From: Temnopleurus reevesii
Lineage: Eukaryota > Echinodermata > Echinoidea > Temnopleuroida > Temnopleuridae
NCBI GenBank assembly: GCA_036244855.1
Contig: BQKZ01001830.1
Location: forward strand, 36,460-84,960
Reading direction: 5' to 3'
DNA length: 48,501 nucleotides
Shown here piece by piece: positions 15,039 through 26,698 of this stretch (its first letter is position 1; each line of letters begins with the position of its first letter). Below the pieces are notes generated by a model. It was given only the letters and a program-made list of their open reading frames with translations. It had not been told where the DNA came from and searched no databases. The position numbers were made by a program, and so were the translations under genes.

Positions 15039-15396
15039 AGATACAATGATTTGGGGAATTCAAGCCAGTCGAACACTTAGGATGAGCAACCAGTACCCAT
15101 CAGGAGATGATGACATAGGTGATGATGAAGTGGAGCTATCTCATCCCCGGAGTCTCTCATCTCACATTGATGGATCGCATCCTCCTCCCAGGGAGAACAT
15201 CCCATGCTGGAAGAACACCATCCGCAATGGATTAAAAGAGTACATGCCAGAAATGTTATTTGTATGTATTGTCATGATTGTGGCCATACAAATGTTATTT
15301 GCAGGTATTGCGATCGGCGCAGTAGTTTACAGTCTGAACAAGAGAGGGCCCATTAATATACTAGTAATCAATGCAGATGTATGTCATATCAATTAG
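15039..15396 (+). CDS. orphan exon for a small membrane protein (unrecognised)
   Basis: After a usable acceptor (CGCGATATACAG) the frame stays open with balanced codon use. Start candidates are 15046 and, more naturally, 15082 (MSNQYPSGDDD). The product has an acidic N-terminal part (GDDDIGDDEVELSHP), a Ser/His/Pro stretch, a short Cys-Trp-containing amphipathic segment (ENIPCWKNTIRNGLKEY), and a hydrophobic segment of about 28 residues (MLFVCIVMIVAIQMLFAGIA and on) followed by NKRG, so probably one membrane span with the N-terminus cytosolic or lumenal. It ends at TAG 15394 if unspliced, or at a good donor GTATGTC (15379) after ...VINAD. I do not recognise the family. It could be part of a longer gene whose other exons fall in or near the gap. 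Confidence 0.45.
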
Positions 15397-16846
15397 AAAA
15401 AGGAGATGGAGGTGAAGCGCCCTCACACGTTGTGGATAAGAAACTATGAAGCTAATCATTATCATATTAAATTGAAGAGCGACTTCGAGAAATTTCACCC
15501 ATAACCACTACTATTTTTGTATTTAGCAGAGTTTTTGAATATTTTCATCTTATTTTTAAATGGGAAAAGTTTTGCGACTGATCAGCTAGCCCAAATTATC
15601 TGCAGAAAGCATTGACGAATGTTATTATGACGGAGGAATTAAAATGGGAATTTCAATGTACCAAGTAAATCTAAACAGAAGGTATATTAACAACGCTCTG
15701 AATTTCTTTTAAATTACATTATTGCATGAACATGTAAGGATTGTATTGGGTTTTGTAATGCTATAAAGATGGTTTAGACGAGTAGTTGGGGTTTCACACT
15801 TCAGAACCAAAAAAGTATATTTCCATTTTATTTTATTCTAAATCATTTAGATGAATCAACGATACCACATCTGGTTTTCCTCGAGAGTTGATAGTTCATC
15901 CAACATTTTGTCTTCATAGAGTATAGGCTATAAATTATGTATACATACATAAATGTATCATTTTTTTAACCGGTTTTTGTACGTAAAACCGTAATGGATG
16001 GAGAATTTTAGTCCCCACATCGTGATTGGCCTATTCGTCAACTGCAGCAAAATGAGTGGGAGGCGGGGGGGGGGGGTCAAAATGCACGACTAAAAGTAGC
16101 AAATTAGCAAGTTATCAACAATGTTAACAATACTTATTCAAGAGGCCCGATCAGCGATCGCTGCACTGTCTTGGGGTCCTGAACATAATTAAAGAACACT
16201 ACATATTTACACAGAATATCGAAGTGTAAAATGACAAAGTGAAATTACATATACATGTACAAACGTAATCGCAAATTACATGGCAGATACAAAAAGTAGT
16301 GTCCGAATCGCCAGGTTAATTTGCGTTTACTTCTTCACAAATCTGCCAATAATCACTCATGATTCTGCGCTTTTTAGGACATATTTTTCTATTTCTTTCT
16401 TTTTATAAGCGCAGCTTAAAGTAAATATGTAAAGACTATCTGATTACCACACGTCTAAATGACAAGTTATACTCTGTTGGCTCATTCTCTCAGGGCTGTG
16501 CAAACATCATTTATTCTTTATGGAAACATACCATCTTACGAAATTAAAGATAACTAATTTGAAAACATAATTTGCTAAAAAGGGAATTTGCGCTATATGC
16601 ATCATAAAAAATTAAGTGTCACTTTTTCCCTCATGCATTTTGACAAAAAAGGAAGTGTTCACTTTAGAAATCATCTAGGAATGCTGCGATTTTATTATCC
16701 GCCGCCGTTTGATCGGTTAAATACTTTCAAGATAATTTATGTAAGAGTGCTTTGAAAATAGAATCTTTTTAAACTAATGAGAAACAAATTGGAAGTTTAA
16801 GGAGATTATTTTAATGATTTTGTTTTCTCGGAAAGCTGTATTGCAA
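15397..16846. other. no gene recognised
   Basis: Mostly AT-rich single-copy-looking sequence with a G run at 16065-16076. The part 16140-16420 is slightly less AT-rich (GATCAGCGATCGCTGCACTG), but I could not assign an exon or RNA. Confidence 0.4.
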
Positions 16847-17200
16847 ATATCAGGCCAGCGACTACGCAGTAAGTGCCAATATCAGGCCAGCGACTACGCA
16901 GCAAGTGCCAATATCAGGCCAGCGACTACGCAGTAAGTGCCAATACCAGGCCAGCGACTACGCAGCAAGTGCCAATATCAGGCCAGTGACTACGCAGTAA
17001 GTGCCAATACCAGGCCAGCGACTAGTACGCAGTAAGTGCCAATATCAGGCCAGCGACTAGTACGCAGTAAGTGCCAATACCAGGCCAGCGACTAGTACGC
17101 AGTAAGTACCAATATCAGGCCAGTGACTACGCAGTAAGTGCCAATATCAGGCCAGCGACAAAAACGCCAAAAGTGCCAATTATTAGGCCGGCGACAAATA
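16847..17200. repeat. 32/35-bp minisatellite, about ten copies
   Basis: Unit ATATCAGGCCAGCGACTACG followed by CAGTAAGTGCCA. Variants differ at ATATC/ATACC, CAGC/CAGT and AGCGAC/AGTGAC, and three consecutive units carry an extra AGT (CGACTAGTACGC), giving 35 bases. The last two units (GACAAAAACGCC, GGCCGGCGACAAATATGC) are decayed. The minus-strand frame over it is not a gene. Confidence 0.9.
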
Positions 17201-17370
17201 TGCATTTTAATTGCATGCACTGTTAGCAAAAGGAACAAAGAACACGGACAAAAAATACAACTGCCATTAGAGCATTCACAATATATAGTTTGAGGCAAGC
17301 AAAAGAAAAGACTTCCATCTTATTCTGTGGAGAAATGTCTAATAAGTGTTGGTGAATGAAAGAGGAAACT

Positions 17371-17762
17371 TATGGAAGCTTAGAAGTGCCATCCAGATGT
17401 CTAGATAATCATCTCGATGTTTACATAAATTATCTTAGAAGAAATGCTCAGATGGCGAAAATCTCGGATTGGTCATTGCAACATCTTGTAGAAGAAAATG
17501 ATGAAATGACAAGATCTTAGATTCCGTCATGTCTACATCCTTGGAAGTGATGACCAGATATCAAGATATTAGATATAATCATGTCTTTACATCCTTTGGA
17601 AGAGATAGACAGACATGAAATGACTAGATCTAATATCTTAATCATCTGATCATCTCTTCCAAGACTAGATCTGAGATCTTGCCATCTATCATCTTTTCCA
17701 CAGGATGTTGACATGACAAAATGATTATCTTGACATCAGGAAGGCACTTCTAAGCTTCCATA
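17371..17762. mobile_element. fold-back element with internal subrepeats
   Basis: The left end TATGGAAGCTTAGAAGTGCC and the right end GGCACTTCTAAGCTTCCATA are exact inverted copies of 20 bases. Inside are diverged repeats of a phrase around CATCTTGGAAGAGATGATCAGATG, present in both orientations (17500-17700), so the whole can fold on itself. No coding capacity. Confidence 0.75.
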
Positions 17763-17832
17763 GAAACTGTCTTCTTTCGTGTTTATCTAGCTATTGCGAA
17801 AGCTTGAATGGAGGTTGTTTACTTTGTCCCAG

Positions 17833-17862
17833 TACTTTGTCCCTTCTGCTCACAGTGAGTGA
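17833..17862 (+). CDS. possible last coding exon of the 15-kb membrane protein
   Basis: An acceptor TTTGTCCCAG followed by TAC TTT GTC CCT... would join in phase 0 to the donor at 15379 and add YFVPSAHSE before TGA. The stretch 17850-18010 is less AT-rich than its surroundings, and AATAAA follows at 18315. This is a weak inference from splice signals alone. Confidence 0.2.
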   Translation, partial: YFVPSAHSE

Positions 17863-18314
17863 TGAGGCCAGTTGCAACTGGTCCTCGATCGTTACCGTGG
17901 TAACATTGACGGTCATGGTAGTTGACTTGTTATGTGAGGGGTTCGATGTTGTTGACCGTCAAGTGGTGAACCCTGTAAACTAACGCTGGATGAAGCTCTT
18001 GGAAAAGAAGGTGTTGATTGAATCCTTTCCTTAATGTTGCCATCTTTGGAAACAGTTAAGATGAATAATTCTTAATAGAAGGCCTTTTATATAGTGTTTG
18101 CTCTTTATATAGATAGCTAAAAACAAACAAACAACAAACACGAAATAAACTATTTCCGCAAAATAAAGTCGATCACGGACAATAGACCCGTACGCCGTGT
18201 ATTAAACTGTGCAGACACAACAATCACAGGCCGATTCCGATTTGAGTAGCATTACAAAGGAGCATTAAATTGGTGTTCGACCTAATTTTTCGAAAGTAGT
18301 TTATATCGTGTTTC

Positions 18315-18320
18315 AATAAA
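18315..18320 (+). promoter_or_regulatory. possible polyadenylation signal
   Basis: AATAAA in TTTCAATAAAGAT. It would serve the tentative membrane-protein gene ending at 17862. AATAAA is common by chance in AT-rich DNA. Confidence 0.2.
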
Positions 18321-19416
18321 GATATCAAACATTAGATCGATTATTTGCATATTTTATAAGGACAAAATATGGACAAAGAAAGGATCAATCGACACCTTCA
18401 TCATCAGAGTGTATAGCGTGAGACGAACAGACAACGTTATAGTGTAAATAATGTTGTATCGTGCTCGTGAACTCGAGAATGTACATATTTTGTGTAAATA
18501 ATGTAAATTAATTGTTCTTTGAAAGTACGTAGGAATATTTAATCTCTTACCTTTCTTGTGTTGTAATTAAGTCTATTATGTCAACATGATATATATAATA
18601 TGGATTGAAAATATCCATTCATGCTATTTCACAGCATTGTTCTTTTTAAAAGTGAGATATTCTCACTTCTCAAAATATTGTCGAATATGAATAGTTTATC
18701 TTATTTCAAATGTTACTAATTCCGTTTACTAATTCCATTTTAATAATGATTTTATCGTGTACTCGTAGCCACAACAACAAGTCATCTAGTTTACTGTCCT
18801 CAAAACTAAAGACAGCCAATCGCAACATATTATTACATCATTTGATTTGGGGATAAATCAATACACTGTACTAATAACCAAACTGTGTTAATCTAATTGT
18901 TGGGGGTAACTATTTTAGTCAAATGTGTGACAAAAGAGAGTGAAATGTCATAAAAATAATTCCGAAACTACTAAAGAGTGTATTAAAAAAATCACTACTT
19001 CTAAAAATCTGTCAAAATTGCATTTCAAATTTTCATTCATGCGTACTGCTTGAGTGAATGAATTTTCATTCATGCTTGAGTGAACACCAACTGTTCATGT
19101 CAAAGGTATCAATAATAGGTTCTGTTAAATGATTTCAAACAAGCTTCAGAACACTGATTCCATGCAAAGAAATTTCTCGTACCCTTGGATTATTTGTGGT
19201 TTATGTTATTTTGTCAGAATTTCTTTAAGTTGTATTTTGTATCTTATTCATTTAAAACTGCGTTGATGTGAATTGATGATTACATTAACATCCAAACGAT
19301 CTCCTTTTTCCTATACAGAGGCAACTAAGTGTTTATGAACCCCCTGGAAAATGCATTCATTTGGAATAAATTTTTCATAGAGAACTCTTGGTAGAATATT
19401 TTCTCAATTGTTTTAG
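18321..19416. other. AT-rich, no gene recognised
   Basis: Contains small hairpins (AAAAGTGAGATATTCTCACTT near 18646) and a short direct repeat (TTTTCATTCATGC at 19029 and 19063). No exon, RNA or element could be supported. Confidence 0.4.
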
Positions 19417-19590
19417 TACACTGCAAAAACGCTGGTGTTAAATTTAACACCATAGGTCCACACCAGAAAAGTGTTAAAATAATATCATATATCATATATG
19501 ATATTATTTTAACACAATATGATATTATTTTAACACTTTTCTGGTGTGGACCTATGGTGTTAAATTTAACACCAGCGTTTTTGCAGTGTA
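19417..19590. mobile_element. 174-bp perfect palindromic MITE with TA ends
   Basis: The left arm starts TACACTGCAAAAACGCTGGT and the right arm ends ACCAGCGTTTTTGCAGTGTA. The arms match for about 70 bases with essentially no mismatches, around a short AT-rich centre (ATATCATATATCATATATGA). Ends of the CACTGC type flanked by TA suggest a Tc1/mariner-superfamily non-autonomous element, from family knowledge. The lack of divergence between arms suggests recent insertion or conversion. Confidence 0.85.
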
Positions 19591-20972
19591 CAAATCCATA
19601 CACCAAACTAAAGCCTAGTCATAGCCGATGGTTGTATCGGCATTATAAATCGAAATCAAAGGCAATTTCCCAGCCTGGACAGAAACAGTCGATGCTCACC
19701 CATGCATGAATGAAAATCAATTTTCTAGGTGGCAATTGATAGATGCCATTTATCATGAAAAAGGAAGATATCCACAATATTTGGAATTGCATTTTTAGGG
19801 ACGTTTAGAATAGTGTGTATTTTTGTTTTATTGATATCCCCTGTATAGAGATAAAAAGATCAACGTTTACAGAATACTAGCAAATAGTCTTGAAGCTGAA
19901 AACATGTCAGCCACAATGGGAGAATTAGATAACGATGTAAATGGGTCACGCGTGTTACTACATTTAAGTTAATTTGATTTCATGTTTGATATTCACATGT
20001 ATGATTATGTCAAATTGACATATAAAGTAGTCATTACAGATGACGTAACAGGTCCATGGTGTAAATAAAGTAGCCTTTTTAGCTGACTTCATTTTTTGTG
20101 TGAAATATAGTTAAACTCAAACGTACACCAGACATGCTATCGTATGTTTTGTTCATCTTTTTTATGGTCCGTGATATTAGTCTACTGGTTGTTTAGAGTA
20201 AGATTCTTATGATCAGATGGTGCAATGATGCAATCTCTTTAAACTGTTTTTTTTTTTTGGAGGGGGGGGGGGGGTTATACTTCCGAATCATTAATACAAT
20301 TTTGCTCCATATTTGGCTCGATGCATATTATACCGTATATTCAGAATAATATTGGGATAGACACATCTGACAATTCTTTTATTCGCAATTTGAATTATTG
20401 GACGTTCGAAATGAAAAATTTCTTGTTTCAGAATCATGAATCATATTCCATTATATAATGAATAATTTGGAATTATTTTCTTCCGTACAAATGGAACTTC
20501 GGAATAACGAAACTTCGGAATAATGAATAACAAAATATGTATTACCTGTAAATAATATGCCACAACTCTTCAATCTACCCTCAAATAATTATGAGATTTC
20601 ATGCATGCTATACACTGTACTGAAATATTTCTAAATATATTTTCCAAAGTTGTTTCAACTAATTTGTGTAACCATGGAAAGGTGTTTTGTAAGTCCATGT
20701 TTCAGACAGTCAGTGTGGTTTGACTGAATGTAATTGATCAAGGCAAAGCTGCAAATTTTGTTCCATTGAGAAAGATTTGTCAGTGGAACTATAGGGCACG
20801 CATATATCATATGACAACATATAATAATTGAATCACTTTAGTGTCGGGAAGTGTATAAAATGTAAGAATAAGACTTTTTAAAATCAAATGTGGTGAACAA
20901 TGGACTGTTTTTGTAATAGATTTGAAGTTGGCAGTTCTGTCTATCTGGGGAGCACATGTCAATCTGGGTTGT
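19591..20972. other. AT-rich, no gene recognised
   Basis: Holds a T run followed by a G run (20247-20275) and a degenerate GGAATAATGAATAA repeat near 20440-20535. Frames are short. Confidence 0.4.
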
Positions 20973-21077
20973 CATTGTGTTTCACAAAGTTACGAATGAC
21001 CTCCGGATCGACAGGGAAGTAAGATCATGAGCCGCAAGATAAAAAAATTATGTGCTCCAGTCTTTTCAAAATTGATC

Positions 21078-22254
21078 TTAAAGGAGGACTCCACGCCAAG
21101 AATCTTTTGCTTTGATTGAAAGCGCAAAAATCAGACAAACAGATCAAAAAAAGTTTGAGCGAAAACGGACGACAAATAAGAAAGTTATGAATATTTGAAA
21201 AATTTATAAAGATTTTTAAAACAGTTATATTTTTAGCAGATTGGCAACTTTGGGTCACGTGACATGATGTGTTGACGTACGTTCGACACTTCTCTAGAAT
21301 AAGTGTATTATATATATTCGCTTTTTATGCTGTTTCAAAGCCTATTGGACACAAAAATAATACCGTTTTCTCGACTTTTTCATATTAGTCGAATATATAT
21401 TCTTGATAATAAATTCTGAAATATTGTTCATAATTAAGACATAAAATCATATAGATAAATATGATTTAAATAAACAATACATGTAATAAGAAATATGTAT
21501 ATTATGTTGTAATTACGCATACACGACAACAAAATTTACGGTTACCACTCTAAATTCTGGTAAAGGGATAATTTTTGTCACTGCTTGATTTACAATGACA
21601 AAAATAATACAAAACAAACGAAAATAGGATTTGAAAAACAATAACAAACATAAGAAATTGTACAAAAACAATATGAAATAAAAGAAAATAATTATATTAA
21701 ACTATGAATGTTCATATTTATGCAATTAATTTATAGCAAAATTGAAATCGATAGAACAATTACGTCACTGAACTAGTGTTGAAAATATTCAAATACCGAT
21801 TTTAATTAGAGTAATTCATAATTTGAATAAATCTTCTCCTTGTTGATTGTTTATTAAAATCATATTTATTCCATAATTTATCATTTCATCTTTCATATAA
21901 AACTTATTTTGAGTCTATATATTCCTTGAACATAATTATTGAATATATTAAACATATTATCCATCAACAAATTTGCTCTAAATATAAAAAAAAAAAGCGG
22001 GATAAAAACCAATTATGTATAATAAGCTAATGTAGAGAAGTGACGAACCTACGTCATCACTTTTTGATGTCACGTGATCCAATGTTGCCAATTTGCTAAA
22101 AATATAACTATTTGAATTATTCTTAAACATCCTACAAAAATTCGTAACTTTCTTATTCATTGTACGATTTCGCTCAAGCTTTCTATGATCTGTTCGTATA
22201 ATTTTGCGCTTTTAATCAAAGCAAATTATTTTTGGCGTGGAGTAAGCGTTTAAC
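21078..22254. mobile_element. long fold-back element, about 215-bp inverted ends
   Basis: The left end TTAAAGGAGGACTCCACGCC pairs with the right end GGCGTGGAGTAAGCGTTTAA. Pairing continues through CTTTGATTGAAAGCGCAAAA, GAGCGAAAACGGACGA, AAGAAAGTTATGAATATT, TTGGCAACTTTGGGTCACGT and CACTTCTCTA. The centre (about 21300-22025) is very AT-rich without coding frames. Flanking TTAA on both sides may be a target duplication. Arms are diverged, so the insertion is old. Confidence 0.75.
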
Positions 22255-23373
22255 TTCTAGAACGATATAGTGAAACACTGCCCAGGATCGAGCGTCATCA
22301 TTTGAGAGTGGAAACAAATTATTACGAATTGAGACATCTTTACAAGTACTAATAATATTGATTATCAGGGCTACCGTGAAGTAAATACCAATTGTTTTAA
22401 TTTGCTTATTCATCATTACAAGAAAAGAAGCAACAATGTATTCACGTAACAAAGAAGAAATACAATAGCAAATTCATCAAAGTTAGTACATGCAATGGGA
22501 AAATCTAGTCTTGAGACTTGAGAAACAATAAGATTTTTTTTTAAATAATAGAGGTATATAGTGTAGTGACATAATCGAAATGAATGTACCCGGCTGCTGC
22601 TGAGCAATTCCACGATGCGTTACAGCGCGCTATGCATGCGACACTTTTTCGTGAAATTGCACATCTTTTATGGTCTCATAATTGATATTAAACAATTACC
22701 CCTTTAACTTTCGAATTCAGTAAAGTTTACTTCATTTAAATTATCACCTTATCATGTAATATATGTACGTTTACATGGCCGTCCATGGCAACTTCATTAT
22801 ATTCTCACTTATCTTTTGTAAACAAAGTACCGTTTTAGTCCTCTGTATTGTGTCTTCATTGTGGTATGTTCATTAAAAACCTAGTTTAATAGAAATTCAC
22901 AATAATTTGTGGCGTGTTATCATCTTGGTTGTTTGAATAAATGTGTCGATACGAGACGAATTGGTTATTATCCCATTGATTCATATTGCAAATCATGCTT
23001 ACAAAGAAAAACTTTAAGCGTGAAATAGTGCAACTGTGGGAGCACCTTTTAGATCGTAACAAAACTCCTTTTTCATAAAAGAATTGCATCCACAAGAGTG
23101 CTCCTCGTGTTGCAGCCGTTCCATCATCCCCTCCCGCCCCAGAAGAATTGGACGAAGTAATATCATCTTTATAAAGACCATTCCCAGTTCAAAAGCAATA
23201 CCAAGAGCATTTATGATATTCAATTTTTTGGAAGTTACAAATTATTTTGCTATCAATAACACCCTCATTACTAGTCCAATTGTAGATTGAGTGAATAATT
23301 TTCTCCCCATCCCCTTAAAGCTCAATGGAGTCATCCAACTTACAAAGCCCTCTGATCCACACTCTCTCACTCA
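22255..23373. other. no gene recognised
   Basis: AT-rich. 23084-23160 is locally richer in C (TTCCATCATCCCCTCCCGCC), but no exon structure is supportable. Confidence 0.4.
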
Positions 23374-23732
23374 CGGAGATGAAGACGATGATGACAAAGA
23401 TACTGACGAAGATGATGATAATACAGATATTGATGATGATGATGACAGTAATGATAAAGATGCTAATGATGATGATGTAGATGATGATGATGATGAAGAT
23501 ACTGATGATTGTGATGATGATATAGTGATGATTATGATGGATTTTGGTTATTTTGTTGCCCTCTGAGTTGGAAGACTGCAGGGAGCTTGGAGGGGGAGGA
23601 AGAAACTTTGCAATTATCCACACAGTCCTAAAATGATGATGATGATGAAGATGATAAATATGCTAATGGTGATGATGTAGATGATGATGATGATGGTGAT
23701 GGCGATGATGATGACGATTATGATGACGATAG

Positions 23733-23765
<33 letters not shown>

Positions 23766-23789
23766 GGATGATGTTGACAATGATAACAG

Positions 23790-23835
<46 letters not shown>

Positions 23836-24072
23836 GATGATGATATGCTAATGATGATGATGGTGACGCTGATGATGGTGACGATGATGATGATAATGAT
23901 GATGATGAAGATGATGATAGTAGTGATGATGATGAGGATTGTGATGATGATGATGATGATGATGATGAGGACGAGGATGATGATGATAATGATGATGATG
24001 ATGATACTGACGATGATGATGATTGTGATGATGATGATGGTAGTGATGGTTATGACAATGACGACAGTGATA

Positions 24073-24113
<41 letters not shown>

Positions 24114-24128
24114 AATGATGATGATGAT
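23374..24128. repeat. GAT microsatellite block with embedded flank duplicate
   Basis: About 750 bases dominated by GAT with GAC, AAT and GGT interruptions, broken at 23539-23632 by a 94-base unique piece that also forms the right flank of the whole block at 24129-24222. Met-, Asp- or His-rich frames across it are repeat translations. Confidence 0.9.
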
Positions 24129-24222
24129 GGATTTTGGTTATTTTTGTTGCCCTCTGAGTTGGAGGACTGCAGGGAGCTTGGAGGGAGAGGAAGAAACAAA
24201 TTAGCAATTATCCACACAGTCC
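23539..24222. repeat. 94-bp direct repeat flanking the GAT array
   Basis: GGATTTTGGTTATTTTGTTG ... CAATTATCCACACAGTCCT at 23539-23632 recurs at 24129-24222 with few changes (AAGACTGC/GAGGACTGC, a few inserted bases). This indicates tandem duplication of a unit made of the flank plus its GAT array, about 590 bases. Confidence 0.85.
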
Positions 24223-26165
24223 TCAGCTGAACTACCGGATAACCTGTTACATATTGAAAGACTTAACAAAATACAAACAATAAGGAAAACATTTTTACTT
24301 TGATATATCTCATATATTTCATTTGGATGTACATGCCATTTTATTGACATAAATATATATACTTGCATATCTGGAATCATTTTCAATTGCACATAAATCT
24401 GAAAATTATAGATGACACAAAAACAAAATTTACGAGAATCTGACCATTGATGATAGATAGCTGTCCATCGCAATCAGCAAAAATGGCTCTGATCTTCATG
24501 ACACTTCATTTTCACACATTTCACATTGGGTTACAAGGTATAAAGATGGTTTGTGATTTCATCATACATTATCATGTAGATCCATTTTTTTTTATAAAGT
24601 TTACCCTAAGGTTAATCCTGAAAATACATGATCTAAAATATCGCTATGAACAGATGAAGGAAAAGAGAAATCAATTTCTCTCCTGTCTCATGGTGAACTT
24701 TTTTCTCGGTCATTTCCATACTCTTCCAGTTTACATGATGAAACCACAAACATGCTTCCAATATTTTACTATAAATATTAGTAAACATCATACTAAATAT
24801 TATAGTAAATGACCAAAAAAAATGTCACAACATTGATGCTAAAACCAGTAATGATGACTTAAAACAAAGACAAGTCATTAAAAGATTTTATTGGATGACA
24901 TGTCTCTATTGACAATTAATAGTTGAAAGCTATCCAAAGGGACGTTTGTGATAGATTAAATTATGGTTGCAATTGTTAAAACTATTGTTATTTGTTGATA
25001 AATCAATAATGTCAAAACACTACATTCTGCTCAATGAAGCAGGATTGTATCCCCACTAAAAGAAAAGAACAACAATAAATAACACGAAATAAACTATTTT
25101 CGAAAAATTGAGTCAAACGAAAATTAAATGGTCCTTTGAAATGCTATTCAAATCGAAACCAGTTTGTGACTGTTATGTCCGAAAAGTTGAATACACGGCT
25201 AACGATTCTACTGTCTTTGACCTACGTAACTTTTCGGAAATGGTTCAAATTTTGTTAAATGTGAAAGTTTCCCATTATTAATGCAACATTATATTATAGA
25301 AGTAAGTAAAATCTAATGTACATTATATCATGTAAAAGCAATAAAATATATATGATAAAATATGATAAAAGAATATATCTTAAAGGGAAGAGATTTCTTC
25401 ACCAAATTGTTCTAAAATACACTATTTAGTGGATGAAATATTGTGGATGAGAATAAGAAGTATAAAAAGAGTAAGATAATCCTTCAAACTTAGCATAATG
25501 TTAGGAGATATGGAATGCGGAATAAAGATGGAAAGCTAAGGAGGGGGTGCCTGGTCATTTAATGAACATTCTATTTTTGCTTATTACAAGGAGCAGAGGT
25601 TATGTTTAATGCCCACAATGTTATGACATCAGACTCAGTTATGAAAGACTTGAATGATAATAATGATCAACATTTAGCTTATTTACAATCATTGTAATAT
25701 TGCATCAACCGACGAATGATTAATTGTTCTATCCTATACATAAAGAATACACTGTATTGACTAAAAAAGCACATTCAAAATGTAATTATATCTTTTGTAA
25801 AAGGCAATGTAATCTGTGGATATTCATTACACAACTTTAAAAACTAAAACTTATCTCAACACAAACAAAGAGCCATCTACTATCTACATTGTACAATGAC
25901 TCTGAAAAAGAAAGGAATGATCTGCTACTGCTGGCCATTAACACATGACTCACATTTTAATTTAAATAATTTTAAGGAGAAAATCATTCTTTTTTGCCCA
26001 TTTCAGTAAGAGAGTTTTTTCTCCAATTTACTTTCACGTTCATGGTGAATGTAGTCTATATTATATCCGTTTTTTATTTGGCCGTCTCACCCTCATTTTC
26101 ACGTTCCCCCAATAGAGCGCGTTCCTCCACTGATCGCGCGACCTCCGAATTTCACCGGTCGAAAA
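24223..26165. other. no gene recognised
   Basis: AT-rich intergenic sequence. It includes a small palindrome (TTTACTATAAATATTAGTAA and CTAAATATTATAGTAAATG, 24765-24810). From 26088 the sequence becomes GC-richer, leading into a tandem duplication. Confidence 0.4.
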
Positions 26166-26343
26166 AATTCTTCGGGCTGTACGTTTTTCTGACGTGGAGG
26201 TCGGGCGAAACATGGAATTATTGGGGGAGGATCACAGCACAGTCCTGTGCTGGGGGTGCAAATTCTTCGGGCTGTACGTTTTTCTGACGTGGAGGTCGGG
26301 CGAAACATGGAATTATTGGGGGAGGATCACAGCACAGTCCTGA
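26166..26343. repeat. 95-bp tandem duplication
   Basis: AATTCTTCGGGCTGTACGTT ... GGATCACAGCACAGTCCTG begins at 26166 and again at 26261, with no differences seen over about 82 bases. The preceding sequence (26130-26165) has short pieces related to it. The recent copy may be real or an assembly duplication. Confidence 0.85.
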
Positions 26344-26450
26344 CAAAGGACTAGGTGAATGTAATGATGTGCCTTTAAAATGGAGATGATATGATGCAAG
26401 GAAGGAAGAAGGGTCATACTAATCACAAGAGTACATCTCTTATATACATG

Positions 26451-26698
26451 TACAGTCAAACCTGTCTACAGTGGCCATCCCAAGGGAAACAGAAAAATGG
26501 CCACTGTAGACAGGTGGCCTATATAGACAGGTTATACAACATGCATTTTCACCTGGAGGTAATCAATTTAAGTGGCCACTAAAGACAGGTGGTCACTATA
26601 GACAGTGGCCACTATAGACAGGTGGTCACTATAGACAGTGGCCACTATAGACAGGTGGTCACTATAGACAGTGGCCACTATAGACAGGTTTGACTGTA
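26451..26698. mobile_element. pogo-like MITE with internal 33-bp tandem repeats
   Basis: Terminal inverted repeats are TACAGTCAAACCTGTCTACA and TATAGACAGGTTTGACTGTA. The interior has three exact units of 33 bases (GGTGGTCACTATAGACAGTG then GCCACTATAGACA) starting at 26589, 26622 and 26655, which themselves resemble the subterminal sequence, so the ends have been amplified inward. Confidence 0.8.

Noticed and set aside
16847..17200. CRISPR-like array
   Set aside because: Units are contiguous with no spacers and the genome is animal; it is a minisatellite.
23291..24207. Asp-, Met- and His-rich frames of 90-119 codons
   Set aside because: Products of the GAT microsatellite on either strand.
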